Shown here in pieces: positions 27,409-36,341 of a stretch of 64,000 nt of DNA. The notes under the pieces are model-generated. The model made no database searches. It was not told the origin of the DNA and saw only the letters and a list, made by a program, of their open reading frames with translations. Where the stretch lies: the NCBI GenBank assembly GCA_036262035.1, contig DATAJS010000013.1:496001-560000 (forward strand). Reading direction: 5' to 3'. Source of the stretch: Burkholderiales bacterium (GTDB lineage: Bacteria > Pseudomonadota > Gammaproteobacteria > Burkholderiales > SG8-41). A program made the position numbers and the translations under genes. Position 1 is the stretch's first letter, and the number at the start of each line of letters is the position of its first letter.

Positions 27409-27433
27409 GATATCAAATTTTAAGAATGATATC
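27409..27433. promoter_or_regulatory. AT-rich promoter/operator region of the toxin-antitoxin pair
   Basis: Two GATATC copies (27409-27414 and 27428-27433) flank an AT-rich stretch in otherwise GC-rich DNA, 16-40 bases upstream of the antitoxin start. This spacing suits a dimeric RHH repressor. The exact promoter hexamers are not clear. Confidence 0.4.
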
Positions 27434-27437
27434 ATCG

Positions 27438-27466
27438 CTGACGCTTGACGTCACGCGAAGCGTCAG
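27438..27466. terminator. hairpin after the Bug receptor gene
   Basis: CTGACGCTT and AAGCGTCAG form a perfect 9-base stem with an 11-base loop. It lies 14 bases beyond the stop of the leftward Bug receptor gene and before the toxin-antitoxin promoter, so it could separate the two units. No clear T-run. Confidence 0.4.
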
Positions 27467-27479
27467 TAAGGTCTAGCGG

Positions 27480-28463
27480 CTACTTGATCAGGCCGAGCGC
27501 CTTCGCCACTTTGGTGAAGACCTCGACCTGGCGGCGGACCTCGCGATCGTATTCCTCCGGCGTCGTGGGCGATGCATCGAACGACATCGCGAGCAGGCGC
27601 TCTTTCACGTCGGGCATCTCCAGCACGCGCGCGACGTCGCGCGCGATCTGCCGCACGACCGGCGTCGGTGTCTGTGCCGGCGCCATCAGAGCGTGCGCCG
27701 CGTCCCGTTCGAAGCCCGGCACGACCTCGAACAGCGACGGCACGTCCGGCAGGTGCGCGGAGCGCCGCGGCGTATTGACCGCGAGCGGCACCAGCCGGCC
27801 GTCCTTGATGAACGGCATCCCGGCGCCCAGGCTCACGATGGCGAAATTCACGCGGCCGGTCACGACCTCGACGATCATCTCGGGCTGCCCTTTGAATGCG
27901 ACGTGCACCGGCTTGATGCCCGCCGCCATGTTGAAGCGCTCGGTGCCCAAGTGCGTGCCGCTGCCTGCGCCGGTCGAGGCGTAGATCACCTTCTTTTCCT
28001 TCGCGAGCGCGATCAGCTCTTTCACCGACTTCACGCCGAGCGCAGGCGCGACGACGAGGGTTCCGGTCGGCGTGCCGATCAGGGTCACGGCGCGAAAGTC
28101 CTTCAGCGCGTCGTAAGGCAGGCTCTTGCCCTGCAGCACGTAGCTGATCGCGAACGCGGTGGACACGATCGTGATCGTGTGTCCGTCCGGCGGCGCTTTC
28201 GCGGCCGCGGCCCAGGCGATCGTGCCGCCCGCGCCGGAGCGGTTATCGATCACGACGGGCTGTCCCCACAGGTCCGAGAGCTTCGGGCCGATCAGGCGCG
28301 CGGTGATGTCGGTGGCGCTGCCGGCGGTGAATCCCACGAGGATGTGCACCGGCTTGGTCGGGAAGGCGTCGGGAGGTTTTTGCGCGACTGCGGGATCGAC
28401 CGCGGGGAGCGCGGCGAAGACGGCGACCAACAGCCTGCAAGCGCCTTGGGAACGGTTCGACAT
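27480..28463 (-). CDS. Bug/TctC-family solute receptor
   Basis: A 327-residue periplasmic receptor: signal peptide (LLVAVFAALPAVDPAVAQ), FPTKPVHILVGFTAGSATD, DNRSGAGG, PPDGHTI and HVAFKGQPE in place of the usual HVPYKG. The C-terminal third (YDREVRRQVEVFTKV) matches the family end. No permease genes are adjacent. It is transcribed away from the GMC oxidoreductase gene, with about 130 bases between, so the two may share a control region. Confidence 0.92.
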   Translation of the reverse strand: MSNRSQGACRLLVAVFAALPAVDPAVAQKPPDAFPTKPVHILVGFTAGSATDITARLIGPKLSDLWGQPVVIDNRSGAGGTIAWAAAAKAPPDGHTITIVSTAFAISYVLQGKSLPYDALKDFRAVTLIGTPTGTLVVAPALGVKSVKELIALAKEKKVIYASTGAGSGTHLGTERFNMAAGIKPVHVAFKGQPEMIVEVVTGRVNFAIVSLGAGMPFIKDGRLVPLAVNTPRRSAHLPDVPSLFEVVPGFERDAAHALMAPAQTPTPVVRQIARDVARVLEMPDVKERLLAMSFDASPTTPEEYDREVRRQVEVFTKVAKALGLIK

Positions 28464-28597
28464 GGCGTCCCTCCCAACGACTAGCCACGATCGCAGGATA
28501 CTCTTTTGCGGTTGGAAGGAAACGTGGCGAGCGGCGTCCCGATCGGATAAGTTTGCGGAACCCCTGCGGCGACAGCCCGGGCAACGGGAGGAGCACC

Positions 28598-30202
28598 GTG
28601 AACGACAGCTACGACTACATCATCGTCGGCGCCGGCTCGGCGGGCTGCGTGCTCGCCAATCGCCTGACCGAATCGGGAGAGCACACCGTGCTCGTGCTCG
28701 AGTCGGGCGGCCGCGACACGAACCGCTGGATCCACATCCCGATCGGCTTCGGCCGGGTGATGTTCGACGCGCAAGTGAACTGGATGTTCGAGACCGAGCC
28801 CGAGCCGCGCATGAACGGGCGCAACATCAAGGTGCCGCGCGGGCGCGTGCTCGGCGGGTCGAGCTCGATCAACGGCCTGCTTTACGTGCGCGGCCAGCGC
28901 GAAGACTTCGACGACTGGCGCGATCTCGGCAATCCGGGCTGGGGTTTCGAAGACTGCCTGCCGTACTTCAAGAAATCGGAAAACCAGGCGCGCGGCGCGG
29001 ACGACTGGCACGGCGTCGGCGGGCCGTTGTGCGTGTCCGACGTGAAGGACCGCCATCCGCTCGCCGACTCGTTCGTCGAAGCCGGCGAGGCGGTCGGCAT
29101 CCCGCGCAATCGCGATTTCAACGGCGCGACCCAGGAAGGCGTCGGCTACTTCCAGGGCACGGCGCGCAATGGCATGCGCTGCAGCGCCGCGGTTGCCTAT
29201 CTGCGTCCGGCCATGCGGCGGCCCAATCTCGAAGTGATCACGCACGCGCACGCCAGCCGCGTGCTCACCACCGGATTGCGCGCGCACGGCGTGGAGTTCG
29301 TCGTCGACGGCGTCAAGCGACAGGCGTTCGCCACGCGCGAGGTCATCGTCGCGGCGGGTGCGATCCAGTCGCCGCAGCTCCTGCAGCTCTCGGGCATCGG
29401 CCCCGGGGATCTGTTGCAGCGCCATGGCATCGACGTCGTGCATCCGCTCGAAGGCGTCGGCCGCAATCTGCACGATCACCTGCAATCGCGCGTGATCTGG
29501 GAGTGCACGCAGCCGATCACCGTCAACGACGATCTCATGAGCCCGTGGCGCAGGATGATGCTCGGCATGAAGTTCGCGCTCAATCGCAGCGGACCGCTGT
29601 CGTGGTACGCCGGGCTCGCCGGCGGATTCGCGCGCACGCAGCCGGGGCTCACGCGGCCCGACGTGCAGTTCCACTTCTTTCCCTACAGCACCGACCGCAC
29701 CGATCCGAGCCTGCACAAATACTCCGGATTCACCATGTCGGTGTGCAAGCTGCGGCCCGAATCGCGCGGCACCGTGGAAATCAAATCGGCCGATCCGAAT
29801 GCCGCACCGGCCATCCAGCCGAACTTCCTCGAGCGCGAGGCGGACGTCGCGAGCATGCTCGACGGCGTGAAGCTCATCCGCAAGCTCGCAGCGACGCCGG
29901 CGTTGGCGCGCTGGATCAAGTGCGAGAAAGATCCCGGCGATGCCTGCGCGAGCGACGACCACATCATCGACTTCGTGCGCAACAAGGGTTTCACCGTCTA
30001 CCACCCGGTGGGTACCTGCAGGATGGGAAGCGACGCGGCGGCGGTCGTCGACCAAAGCTTGCGCGTGCGCGGCATGCAGGGCTTACGCGTGATCGACGCG
30101 TCGGTCATGCCGACGGTCACGTCCGGCAACACCAACGCGCCGGTCATCATGATCGCGGAAAAGGCCGCCGATTCAATTCTGAGAGGGGACGACCGTGGCT
30201 GA
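28598..30202 (+). CDS. GMC-family FAD oxidoreductase (choline/alcohol dehydrogenase-like)
   Basis: A 534-residue flavoprotein. The FAD-binding N terminus is YDYIIVGAGSAGCVLANRL (about residues 5-23), the GMC signature PRGRVLGGSSSINGLLYVRG follows near 80, and the second signature GAIQSPQLLQLSGIGP is near 255. The active-site histidine is in FTVYHPVGTCRMG and the C-terminal NAPVIMIAEKA is normal. Enzymes of this type oxidise alcohols to aldehydes and pass electrons to quinones or oxygen. The GTG at 28598 has GGGAGGAG before it, so I prefer it to an upstream ATG. It overlaps the next gene by eight bases. Confidence 0.92.
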   Translation: MNDSYDYIIVGAGSAGCVLANRLTESGEHTVLVLESGGRDTNRWIHIPIGFGRVMFDAQVNWMFETEPEPRMNGRNIKVPRGRVLGGSSSINGLLYVRGQREDFDDWRDLGNPGWGFEDCLPYFKKSENQARGADDWHGVGGPLCVSDVKDRHPLADSFVEAGEAVGIPRNRDFNGATQEGVGYFQGTARNGMRCSAAVAYLRPAMRRPNLEVITHAHASRVLTTGLRAHGVEFVVDGVKRQAFATREVIVAAGAIQSPQLLQLSGIGPGDLLQRHGIDVVHPLEGVGRNLHDHLQSRVIWECTQPITVNDDLMSPWRRMMLGMKFALNRSGPLSWYAGLAGGFARTQPGLTRPDVQFHFFPYSTDRTDPSLHKYSGFTMSVCKLRPESRGTVEIKSADPNAAPAIQPNFLEREADVASMLDGVKLIRKLAATPALARWIKCEKDPGDACASDDHIIDFVRNKGFTVYHPVGTCRMGSDAAAVVDQSLRVRGMQGLRVIDASVMPTVTSGNTNAPVIMIAEKAADSILRGDDRG

Positions 30203-30755
30203 GACTCCAACGTTCGGACGCTATGCCGAGATCCCGTACGACCGGATGACGCCCGAGCAGCAGGAAGGGTATCGCTCGATGATCGAGGCGCGCGGCCGCC
30301 TGCCGGGCCCGGCCAAGATCTGGGTGCACAACCCCAGGCTCTCGAAAGCGATCGCGCCGTTCGGCGCGCATTTCCGCAAGGGCTATTCGCTCTCCGAGCG
30401 CGAGCGCGAGATCGCGGTGTGCATCGTCAACAGCAAGTGGCATTCGATCTATCCGACGAACGCGCACGAGCGGGCCGCGAAGGCTTCCGGGCTGCCGAGC
30501 GAGAAAGTCGATGCGATCCTCTCCGGGCTGCCGACCTCGTTCGACGACCAGCGCGAGCAGGTGGTCTACGAGATGGCGATCTGCCTCACGAGCTCGCGCT
30601 GGGTTTCGAAAGGACTGTACGACCGCGCGGTCGAAGCGCTCGGCCACGTCGGCGTCACCGACGTGATCACGCTGATGGGCTTCTACACCGCCGTGTCGAT
30701 GACGCTCGCCTTCTACGACGTGCCGGCCGGCGCGGCCGGCATCGACCGGGGATAG
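30195..30755 (+). CDS. carboxymuconolactone-decarboxylase (AhpD-like) family protein
   Basis: A 186-residue all-helical protein. SLSEREREIAVCIVNSKWHS (about residues 64-83) matches the CMD/AhpD core, but the CxxC pair of peroxidase-type AhpD proteins is missing: only one cysteine lies there. So a disulfide peroxidase role is unlikely, and a lyase/hydrolase or unknown role is more probable. The GTG start overlaps the GMC gene by eight bases, so the two act together. Its end overlaps the convergent MFS gene by 43 bases. Confidence 0.82.
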   Translation: MAETPTFGRYAEIPYDRMTPEQQEGYRSMIEARGRLPGPAKIWVHNPRLSKAIAPFGAHFRKGYSLSEREREIAVCIVNSKWHSIYPTNAHERAAKASGLPSEKVDAILSGLPTSFDDQREQVVYEMAICLTSSRWVSKGLYDRAVEALGHVGVTDVITLMGFYTAVSMTLAFYDVPAGAAGIDRG

Positions 30756-32014
30756 CGCCTGCTCGCGCTCCACAGCGCGAGACAGGCGACCACGACCCCT
30801 GCCGCGACTCCGACGATGACGCCGGTGTAACTGACGTAGCGATCGAACATCCATCCGGCCCACCACGGGCCCGCCGCCGAGCCCAGGCCGAAGCCCAGGT
30901 CGAGCAGCCCGAGGATCGTGCCGAGGTTCCGGCCGGAGAAGCGATCGGAGACCGCCGACGCATAGACCGGGGACATGCCGTTGAAGCCCAGGCCGAACAT
31001 CAGCAGGTAGCCCGCCAGCAAGGCGATGCGCAGGCCGGCGGATTCGGGCGGCACGAAAGACGCCAGCCACAACAACGCCAGCCCGACGAGGCTGATGCCG
31101 CAGATGACGGCCACGCAGGCCGAGCGGCCGATGCGGTCCGATAGCGCCCCCCATATCAGGCCGCCGAAGGCGCGCAGCGCGCCGAGCACACCGAAGATGA
31201 GCGACGCCAGCGTGAGACCGTAGCCCATGTCGACCAGCATGCGCGTCTGGTGCACGACGATGGTCATGGTTGCCGTGCCCATCGCGGTGACGGCGAGCGC
31301 CAGCTGCCAGAAGTGCCGGCTGCGAAGCGCATCATGGAGGGTGGTGCCCGTGGCGGGCGCGGCGCGCGCGGCGGCCCGCGCGGACGCGCCGTCGCGCACC
31401 AGCCCGACGCGCTCGGCGGAATGCCGGTGAAAAACGACGGTGACCGGAATCAGCACCACCATCGCGACGATGCCGAACCACCACATCGCCTCCCGCCACC
31501 CGACGTGCACGATCAATTCCGCGCTCAGGCTCGCGATGACGAGGGAGCCGAGTCCGTTGCCGGCGAGGGATAACGCCGAGGCGAGCCCACGGCGCCGGTC
31601 GAACCAGCGCGGCACGATCGCCATGTGCGGGATGAATCCGAGCGCCGCGTAGCTGAAGCCGAGCAGGATGCCGTAGGTCGCGGTCAGGCCCGCCAGCGAC
31701 GTCGCCGTCGAGCAGAGCATCAGGCCCGCCCCCATGCAGAGCGCGCCGATCGGAAACAGCACCCGTGCGCCGACGCGGTCGAAGAGATACCCGCTCAGCG
31801 CCGCCGTGCAGGCGTAGACGATCATGGCGGCGGAAACGATGCCCGCCGTTTCCGCGCGGCCCCAGCCGGTCTCGTCGACGATGGCCGAATAGTAGACGCC
31901 GAAAGCGAAGCGAAAGCCGGTGGCGATGAACAGGGTGAGGAACGTGACGGCGACGATGACCCAGCCGTAATAGATGCCGCGCCTGCCGAACCACTGAATC
32001 GGATCGGTTAACAT
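30713..32014 (-). CDS. MFS transporter
   Basis: A 433-residue membrane protein with about 12 helices in two halves. Between helices 2 and 3 is SGYLFDRVGARVLFPIG and in the second half GALSDRIGRSACV, both versions of the MFS motif G-x-L-x-D-R-x-G-R. The first helix is WVIVAVTFLTLFIATGF. It resembles the monocarboxylate/oxalate-formate antiporter branch (family opening YYGWVIVAVTF). It probably imports an organic acid used by the neighbouring oxidases; the substrate is not shown. Divergent from the TauD-type gene. Confidence 0.9.
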   Translation of the reverse strand: MLTDPIQWFGRRGIYYGWVIVAVTFLTLFIATGFRFAFGVYYSAIVDETGWGRAETAGIVSAAMIVYACTAALSGYLFDRVGARVLFPIGALCMGAGLMLCSTATSLAGLTATYGILLGFSYAALGFIPHMAIVPRWFDRRRGLASALSLAGNGLGSLVIASLSAELIVHVGWREAMWWFGIVAMVVLIPVTVVFHRHSAERVGLVRDGASARAAARAAPATGTTLHDALRSRHFWQLALAVTAMGTATMTIVVHQTRMLVDMGYGLTLASLIFGVLGALRAFGGLIWGALSDRIGRSACVAVICGISLVGLALLWLASFVPPESAGLRIALLAGYLLMFGLGFNGMSPVYASAVSDRFSGRNLGTILGLLDLGFGLGSAAGPWWAGWMFDRYVSYTGVIVGVAAGVVVACLALWSASRRYPRSMPAAPAGTS

Positions 32015-32050
32015 TTGGACGGAGAGAGTAACCCAGGAGGCTCGCGAACC

Positions 32051-32914
32051 ATGGACGTGATTCCGACCGGCCGCGCGCTGGGCGCCGAGATTAGCGGCAT
32101 CGATCTGTCGCAGGACGTGTCCGCCGCGCAGCGCGAATTCATCGTCGACGCCTGGACGAAAAACCTCGTGCTGCTGTTTCGCGGGCAGCGCCTCTCCTTC
32201 GACGATCTCTTACGGTTGAGCGAATTGTTCGGTCCGCCCGGCCAGGCGGCGAATCAACTGCTCGGTCTCGGGCGCAAGGCGTACTTGCCCGACAGCCTGC
32301 CGGACAATGTCGCCATCATCTCGAACATCGTCGACGACCAGGGCAAGCCGATCGGTGCGCTGGGCGACGGCGAGGCGTACTGGCACACCGACAGCTCGTT
32401 CACCGAAAAGCCGATCTCGGCGAGCCTGTTGCACGCGATCGAAGTCACGGAGCACGGCGGCGAAACCGCGTTCCTGAACATGTACAAGGCGTACGAGGAG
32501 TTGCCCGCCGGACTGGCCGCCAGGATCGACGGCAAATACGCCAACCATTCGAAAGTGCACAACTCCGCCGGCGTGAAACGTCCCGAGTTCGCCGACGTGA
32601 CCGACCCGTCGAAGGCGCCCGGGGTCAAACACCCGATCGTGCGCACCCATCCGGTGACCGGACGCAAATGCCTGTATCTCGGCCGCCGGCTCAACTCGTA
32701 CGTCTTCGGTTTGTCGCTGGCCGAAAGCGAAGCGCTGCTCGACGCGCTGTGGGCGCACGCGTGCCAGGACAAATACGTGTGGGAGCACAAGTGGCGAGTC
32801 GGCGACCTGCTGGTGTGGGACAACCGCTGCACCATGCATCACCGCAACGCGTTCGCGCCCAACGCGCGCAGGCTCATGCACAAATCGACGAGCGCCGGCG
32901 AGGCGGTCGTTTAA
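32051..32914 (+). CDS. TauD/TfdA-family 2-oxoglutarate-dependent dioxygenase
   Basis: A 287-residue non-heme iron enzyme. The iron-binding facial triad is clear: H112 and D114 in YWHTDSSF and H263 in VWDNRCTMHH; the 2-oxoglutarate-binding arginine is likely in NARRLMHKS. Such enzymes hydroxylate sulfonates, phenoxyacetates or other small acids. The start at 32051 has AGGAGG before it. Three genes follow without gaps (ModA-like binding protein, amidohydrolase, SDR), so the dioxygenase likely performs the first step of a short pathway. Confidence 0.9.
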   Translation: MDVIPTGRALGAEISGIDLSQDVSAAQREFIVDAWTKNLVLLFRGQRLSFDDLLRLSELFGPPGQAANQLLGLGRKAYLPDSLPDNVAIISNIVDDQGKPIGALGDGEAYWHTDSSFTEKPISASLLHAIEVTEHGGETAFLNMYKAYEELPAGLAARIDGKYANHSKVHNSAGVKRPEFADVTDPSKAPGVKHPIVRTHPVTGRKCLYLGRRLNSYVFGLSLAESEALLDALWAHACQDKYVWEHKWRVGDLLVWDNRCTMHHRNAFAPNARRLMHKSTSAGEAVV

Positions 32915-33595
32915 ATGCTCATCGTCCGGGCATCGATGGGCGCGGTCTCGGGATTGAACGCGATCGCGCCCGCGTTCACCCGACTCACGGGCCACGAGTT
33001 GAGCGTGCGCCAGGAAAGCCGCGACGAGCTGGAACAGCGGCTGATCTCCGATACGGCTGCCGACCTGATCGTGCAGACCACGCCGGTGATGGAGAGCGTC
33101 ATCGCGCGCGGCAAGGTGGTCGAAGGATCCAGTGTTGTTTTCGCGCGCGCGGCCGTCGGCCTCTCGGTCAGGTCGGGCGCGCCGCGGCCCGACATCGGCA
33201 CGCCGCAAGCCTTCAGGCGCACGCTGCTCGGCGCGCGGTCGATCTGCTATTCGCTCGGCGGAAGCGGGATCGTCGCGGCGCAAGCGATCGAGAAGCTCGG
33301 CATCGCCGAAGCGATGAGGTCCAGGACTGTCCATTCGGACGGCCGTCCCGCGGCCGGCTACGTCGCGCGCGGCGAGGTGGAGATGGCGATCCAGCAGCGC
33401 AACGTGAGCATCCCGGTGGCCGGCACCGACTACGTGGGTGACTTGCCGGGCGGCCTCCACGACTACGTGGTGTTCGCCATCGCGATCATGGGAAACTCGA
33501 AAGAACAGGAAGCGGCCAGGGCGTTGATCGATTTCGTGATCACGCCCGAGGCCGGACCGCTATTGCACGAAGGAATGATGGAGGCTGCGAGATGA
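32915..33595 (+). CDS. ModA-like substrate-binding domain protein without signal peptide
   Basis: A 226-residue protein with the fold pattern of molybdate-type binding proteins: GLNAIAPAFTRLTGHELSVR at the N terminus, GSSVVFARAAVGLSVRSG in the middle and a C-terminal ALIDFVITPEAGPLL helix. It begins directly (ATGCTC) after the dioxygenase stop and has no export signal, so it is expected to remain in the cytoplasm. No ABC permease is near. It may be a cytosolic ligand-binding protein or sensor for the pathway; this is inference. Confidence 0.75.
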   Translation: MLIVRASMGAVSGLNAIAPAFTRLTGHELSVRQESRDELEQRLISDTAADLIVQTTPVMESVIARGKVVEGSSVVFARAAVGLSVRSGAPRPDIGTPQAFRRTLLGARSICYSLGGSGIVAAQAIEKLGIAEAMRSRTVHSDGRPAAGYVARGEVEMAIQQRNVSIPVAGTDYVGDLPGGLHDYVVFAIAIMGNSKEQEAARALIDFVITPEAGPLLHEGMMEAAR

Positions 33596-34608
33596 ACGTG
33601 ACGATCGGCGGACCCGACTGGCTTCAGCTCACGCCCGAAAGCGCGCTCGAGCCGGCGCTTCCCATCTGCGATCCGCATCATCACATCTGGGCGGAGCGCC
33701 ACGAGCCGCCGGCCTATCGGCGTTACCTGCTGCCCGATCTCGCCGCGGACATTCGAGACAGCGGACACAATGTGCGCTCGACCGTGTTCATCGAGGTGAA
33801 AGCGTTCTATCGCAGCGACGGGCCGCAGGAAATGCGCCCCGTGGGCGAGGTCGCTCACGTCGACGGTGTGGCTGACGAAGCTGCCAGGCACGGTCCGACG
33901 AAAATCGCCGCCGCCATCGTCGGTCACGCCGATCTGAAGCTCGGTGAAAAGGTCGCGCCGGTGCTGGAGGCGATGCGGGCGGCGAGTCCGCGCTTTCGCG
34001 GCATACGCCACTCCGCCGGTTGGGACGCAAGCCCCGAGCTCGCGCAGCGCGATATCCCGGGCGTGATGGCGACGGAGCAATACCGTGCCGGTGCGCGGGT
34101 GCTCGCGAAGATGGGCTTGACGCTGGACAACTCGCTCTATCACCCGCAACTCGACGAGCTCGCCGCTTTCGCCCGCACCGTGCCGGAGCTCACCATCGTG
34201 TTGAACCACATCGGCGGGCTGGTACGCGTGGGACCTTACGCCAACCGCGACGATCAAGTGCTCGCCGAGTGGCGACGCGGCATCGCGACCGTGGCGGCAT
34301 GCCCCAACGTCGTGATCAAGCTCGGCGGTGTCGGGCAGAAGCGTTTCGGCTTCGACTGGGCCAGGCGCGAGAAGCCCATCGGCTCGGAAGAGCTGGCGCA
34401 GACGCTGGCGCCGTTGATGCACCACTGCATCGACGAGTTCGGACCGGATCGCTGCATGTTCGAGAGCAATTTCCCGGTGGACAAGCCGTCGTACGCGTAT
34501 GGCGTCGTCTGGAACGCTTTCAAGCGATTGTCGAAGGACTATTCGAGCAGCGAGCGCGCGGCGCTGTTTCACGACACGGCGGCACGCGTGTATCGGCTCG
34601 CGGCGTAG
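33592..34608 (+). CDS. amidohydrolase-family (PF04909-type) metal-dependent hydrolase
   Basis: A 338-residue TIM-barrel hydrolase. The metal-binding opening is CDPHHHIW (about residues 26-33), and later barrel histidines are in RHSAGWD and VLNHIGG; the C-terminal FESNFPVDKPSYAY carries the final acidic residue. This subgroup includes lactonases and decarboxylases. The start overlaps the previous stop as ATGA. It likely opens a lactone or decarboxylates an intermediate made by the dioxygenase. Confidence 0.88.
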   Translation: MNVTIGGPDWLQLTPESALEPALPICDPHHHIWAERHEPPAYRRYLLPDLAADIRDSGHNVRSTVFIEVKAFYRSDGPQEMRPVGEVAHVDGVADEAARHGPTKIAAAIVGHADLKLGEKVAPVLEAMRAASPRFRGIRHSAGWDASPELAQRDIPGVMATEQYRAGARVLAKMGLTLDNSLYHPQLDELAAFARTVPELTIVLNHIGGLVRVGPYANRDDQVLAEWRRGIATVAACPNVVIKLGGVGQKRFGFDWARREKPIGSEELAQTLAPLMHHCIDEFGPDRCMFESNFPVDKPSYAYGVVWNAFKRLSKDYSSSERAALFHDTAARVYRLAA

Positions 34609-34611
34609 GTG

Positions 34612-35337
34612 ATGCAGATCCGCTTCGACGATCGCACGATCATCGTCACCGGCGCGGCGCGCGGCATCGGCGGCGCGATCGTGCGAGCCTTCGCCGGATG
34701 CGGCGGACGAGTGATTGCGCTCGACGTTCTGCCGGTCGCAATCGACGGCGCCGAGGCGCATCGGATCGATCTCGCGGATCGTTCTGCGGTCGGCGCACTG
34801 CTGGCGGGGATCGAAGCGGATGTCGTCGTCCATGCGGCGGGCGGCGTGCGCGGCCAGGCACCCAGGGACTTCGAGGATGTAGAGCCCGCCGAATGGGACG
34901 CGATCTACGACGCCAACGTCACTTCGGCGATCAACGTGCTGCAAGCGGCCATCCCCGCGATGAAGCGGCGCCGCCAAGGGCGTATCGTCACCATCACGTC
35001 GGGCGCGGCCCTGAGGCCCAGCCTGAACGGCATCCAGTCCTATTGCTCGGCCAAGCACGCGCTGCTCGGGCTCACGCGCCAGCTCGCGCACGATCTCGGA
35101 CCCTACGGCATCACCGCGAATTCGGTCGCGCCCGGATTCCTGCGCACCAGTCCCGATTACGAGCGGCAGTGGGCGTCGTATGGCGAGGCCGGCCAGCAAG
35201 CGCTGCTCGAGCGCATCGCCCTGCGGCGCCTCGGCGGGCCCGAGGACATCGCGCACGCGGTGCTGTTCTTCGCCTCGGACTATGCGGGATGGATCACCGG
35301 ACAGGTGCTGCCGGTGACCGGAACGCCGTTTCCCTAG
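34612..35337 (+). CDS. short-chain dehydrogenase/reductase (SDR)
   Basis: A 241-residue Rossmann oxidoreductase. Cofactor motif VTGAARGIGGAI (about residues 12-23), structural HAAGG near 79, active-site YCSAKHA (Y144, K148) and VAPGFLRT are all present; the acidic residue ALDVLP after strand 2 points to NAD rather than NADP. GTG at 34609 is an equally possible start. It follows the amidohydrolase directly and is the last gene of the four-gene unit. Confidence 0.9.
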   Translation: MQIRFDDRTIIVTGAARGIGGAIVRAFAGCGGRVIALDVLPVAIDGAEAHRIDLADRSAVGALLAGIEADVVVHAAGGVRGQAPRDFEDVEPAEWDAIYDANVTSAINVLQAAIPAMKRRRQGRIVTITSGAALRPSLNGIQSYCSAKHALLGLTRQLAHDLGPYGITANSVAPGFLRTSPDYERQWASYGEAGQQALLERIALRRLGGPEDIAHAVLFFASDYAGWITGQVLPVTGTPFP

Positions 35338-35426
35338 AGATTGAAAACGCCCGACTCCTCTGGATCGATCAGACTGCGGCGATCTCCTTCGGCAAGAACA
35401 TGACCGTGTACGAGGAGTACCTGGAC

Positions 35427-36263
35427 CTACGCCACGCCGCGCAGGAAGCTCAGGAACACTTCGGCCAACTGACCTTCGCGCCGCTCCCACTCGGCGAACG
35501 GAATCTCGTCGAGGTCGGGGCCGGGCGGCATGATGTCGTGCACCTGCGCGGCCGGCATGAGCCGGCCGACGTTCTCGCCGGCGCGGCGCGCGTGGACGAA
35601 GTCGTTGCCGGGCACGATGCAGGCCGGAACCTCGATCGAGCGCAGCTCTTCTTCCGACGCGCCGATCACCGGCTGGTCCGCGCCGGCGATGAAGTATTCG
35701 CGCCAGTGCGACATGACCGAGACGAAGCGCGCCGTATCCATCGCCATCAGCCGTGCACGGTTCTCGGGGCGCTCTTTGATGCGCTCGCGGAAGAACTCCG
35801 AATCGCACACCGCCGCCATGCCGCCGCGCTCGGCGAGCTCGATGAAGTCGGTGTAGTACTGGCGCGCGAGATGCTCGGCCGCGGCGCGTCCTCCGGTGAC
35901 GCGCCACAAGAGGAGCGAGCGCACCGCTTCGGGGTGGCGCAGCGCGAAGAGGATCGACATGCGGCAGCCCGACGATGAGCCGCCGATGTGGGCGGGCAGC
36001 GCATCGAGCCCGGTCATCAGCGCGTGCAGATCGTCGGCCCAGAGGTCGTATTCGGATTCGTCGCCGTCGATGATGACGTCGGACGCGCCGCAGTTGCGCC
36101 GGTCGTGCAGCAGCACGCGGTATCCCGCCGCGGCGATGCGCTCGCCGAGCGAGCGTACCGCGGCCAGCTCGCGGCGGCCGCCGGGGGACAACGACACCCA
36201 TGGTCCCTGGTCCCCGAGGACGAGGTAGTTGATCGCCGCACCGCGTAGGGTGGCTAGTGGCAT
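35427..36263 (-). CDS. alpha/beta hydrolase
   Basis: A 278-residue hydrolase. The early strand WVSLSPGGRRELAAV carries the oxyanion-hole region, LLHDRRNCGASDV is the usual loop, and the nucleophile elbow is GGSSSGCRMS with a central serine. The acid is likely in IVPGNDFVH and the histidine near PPGPDLDEIPF is not obvious, so the triad is not fully assigned. Divergent from the PQQ dehydrogenase gene; the 78 bases between hold both promoters. About 90 bases between this gene's end and the SDR gene show no feature. Confidence 0.8.
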   Translation of the reverse strand: MPLATLRGAAINYLVLGDQGPWVSLSPGGRRELAAVRSLGERIAAAGYRVLLHDRRNCGASDVIIDGDESEYDLWADDLHALMTGLDALPAHIGGSSSGCRMSILFALRHPEAVRSLLLWRVTGGRAAAEHLARQYYTDFIELAERGGMAAVCDSEFFRERIKERPENRARLMAMDTARFVSVMSHWREYFIAGADQPVIGASEEELRSIEVPACIVPGNDFVHARRAGENVGRLMPAAQVHDIMPPGPDLDEIPFAEWERREGQLAEVFLSFLRGVA

Positions 36264-36341
36264 GGTCGCATCCTCCTTGTCACGATCTTGCCACCGCCAG
36301 CCCGATCGGCGCTACAGTGGCGATAACAAAGGGAGGGGACT

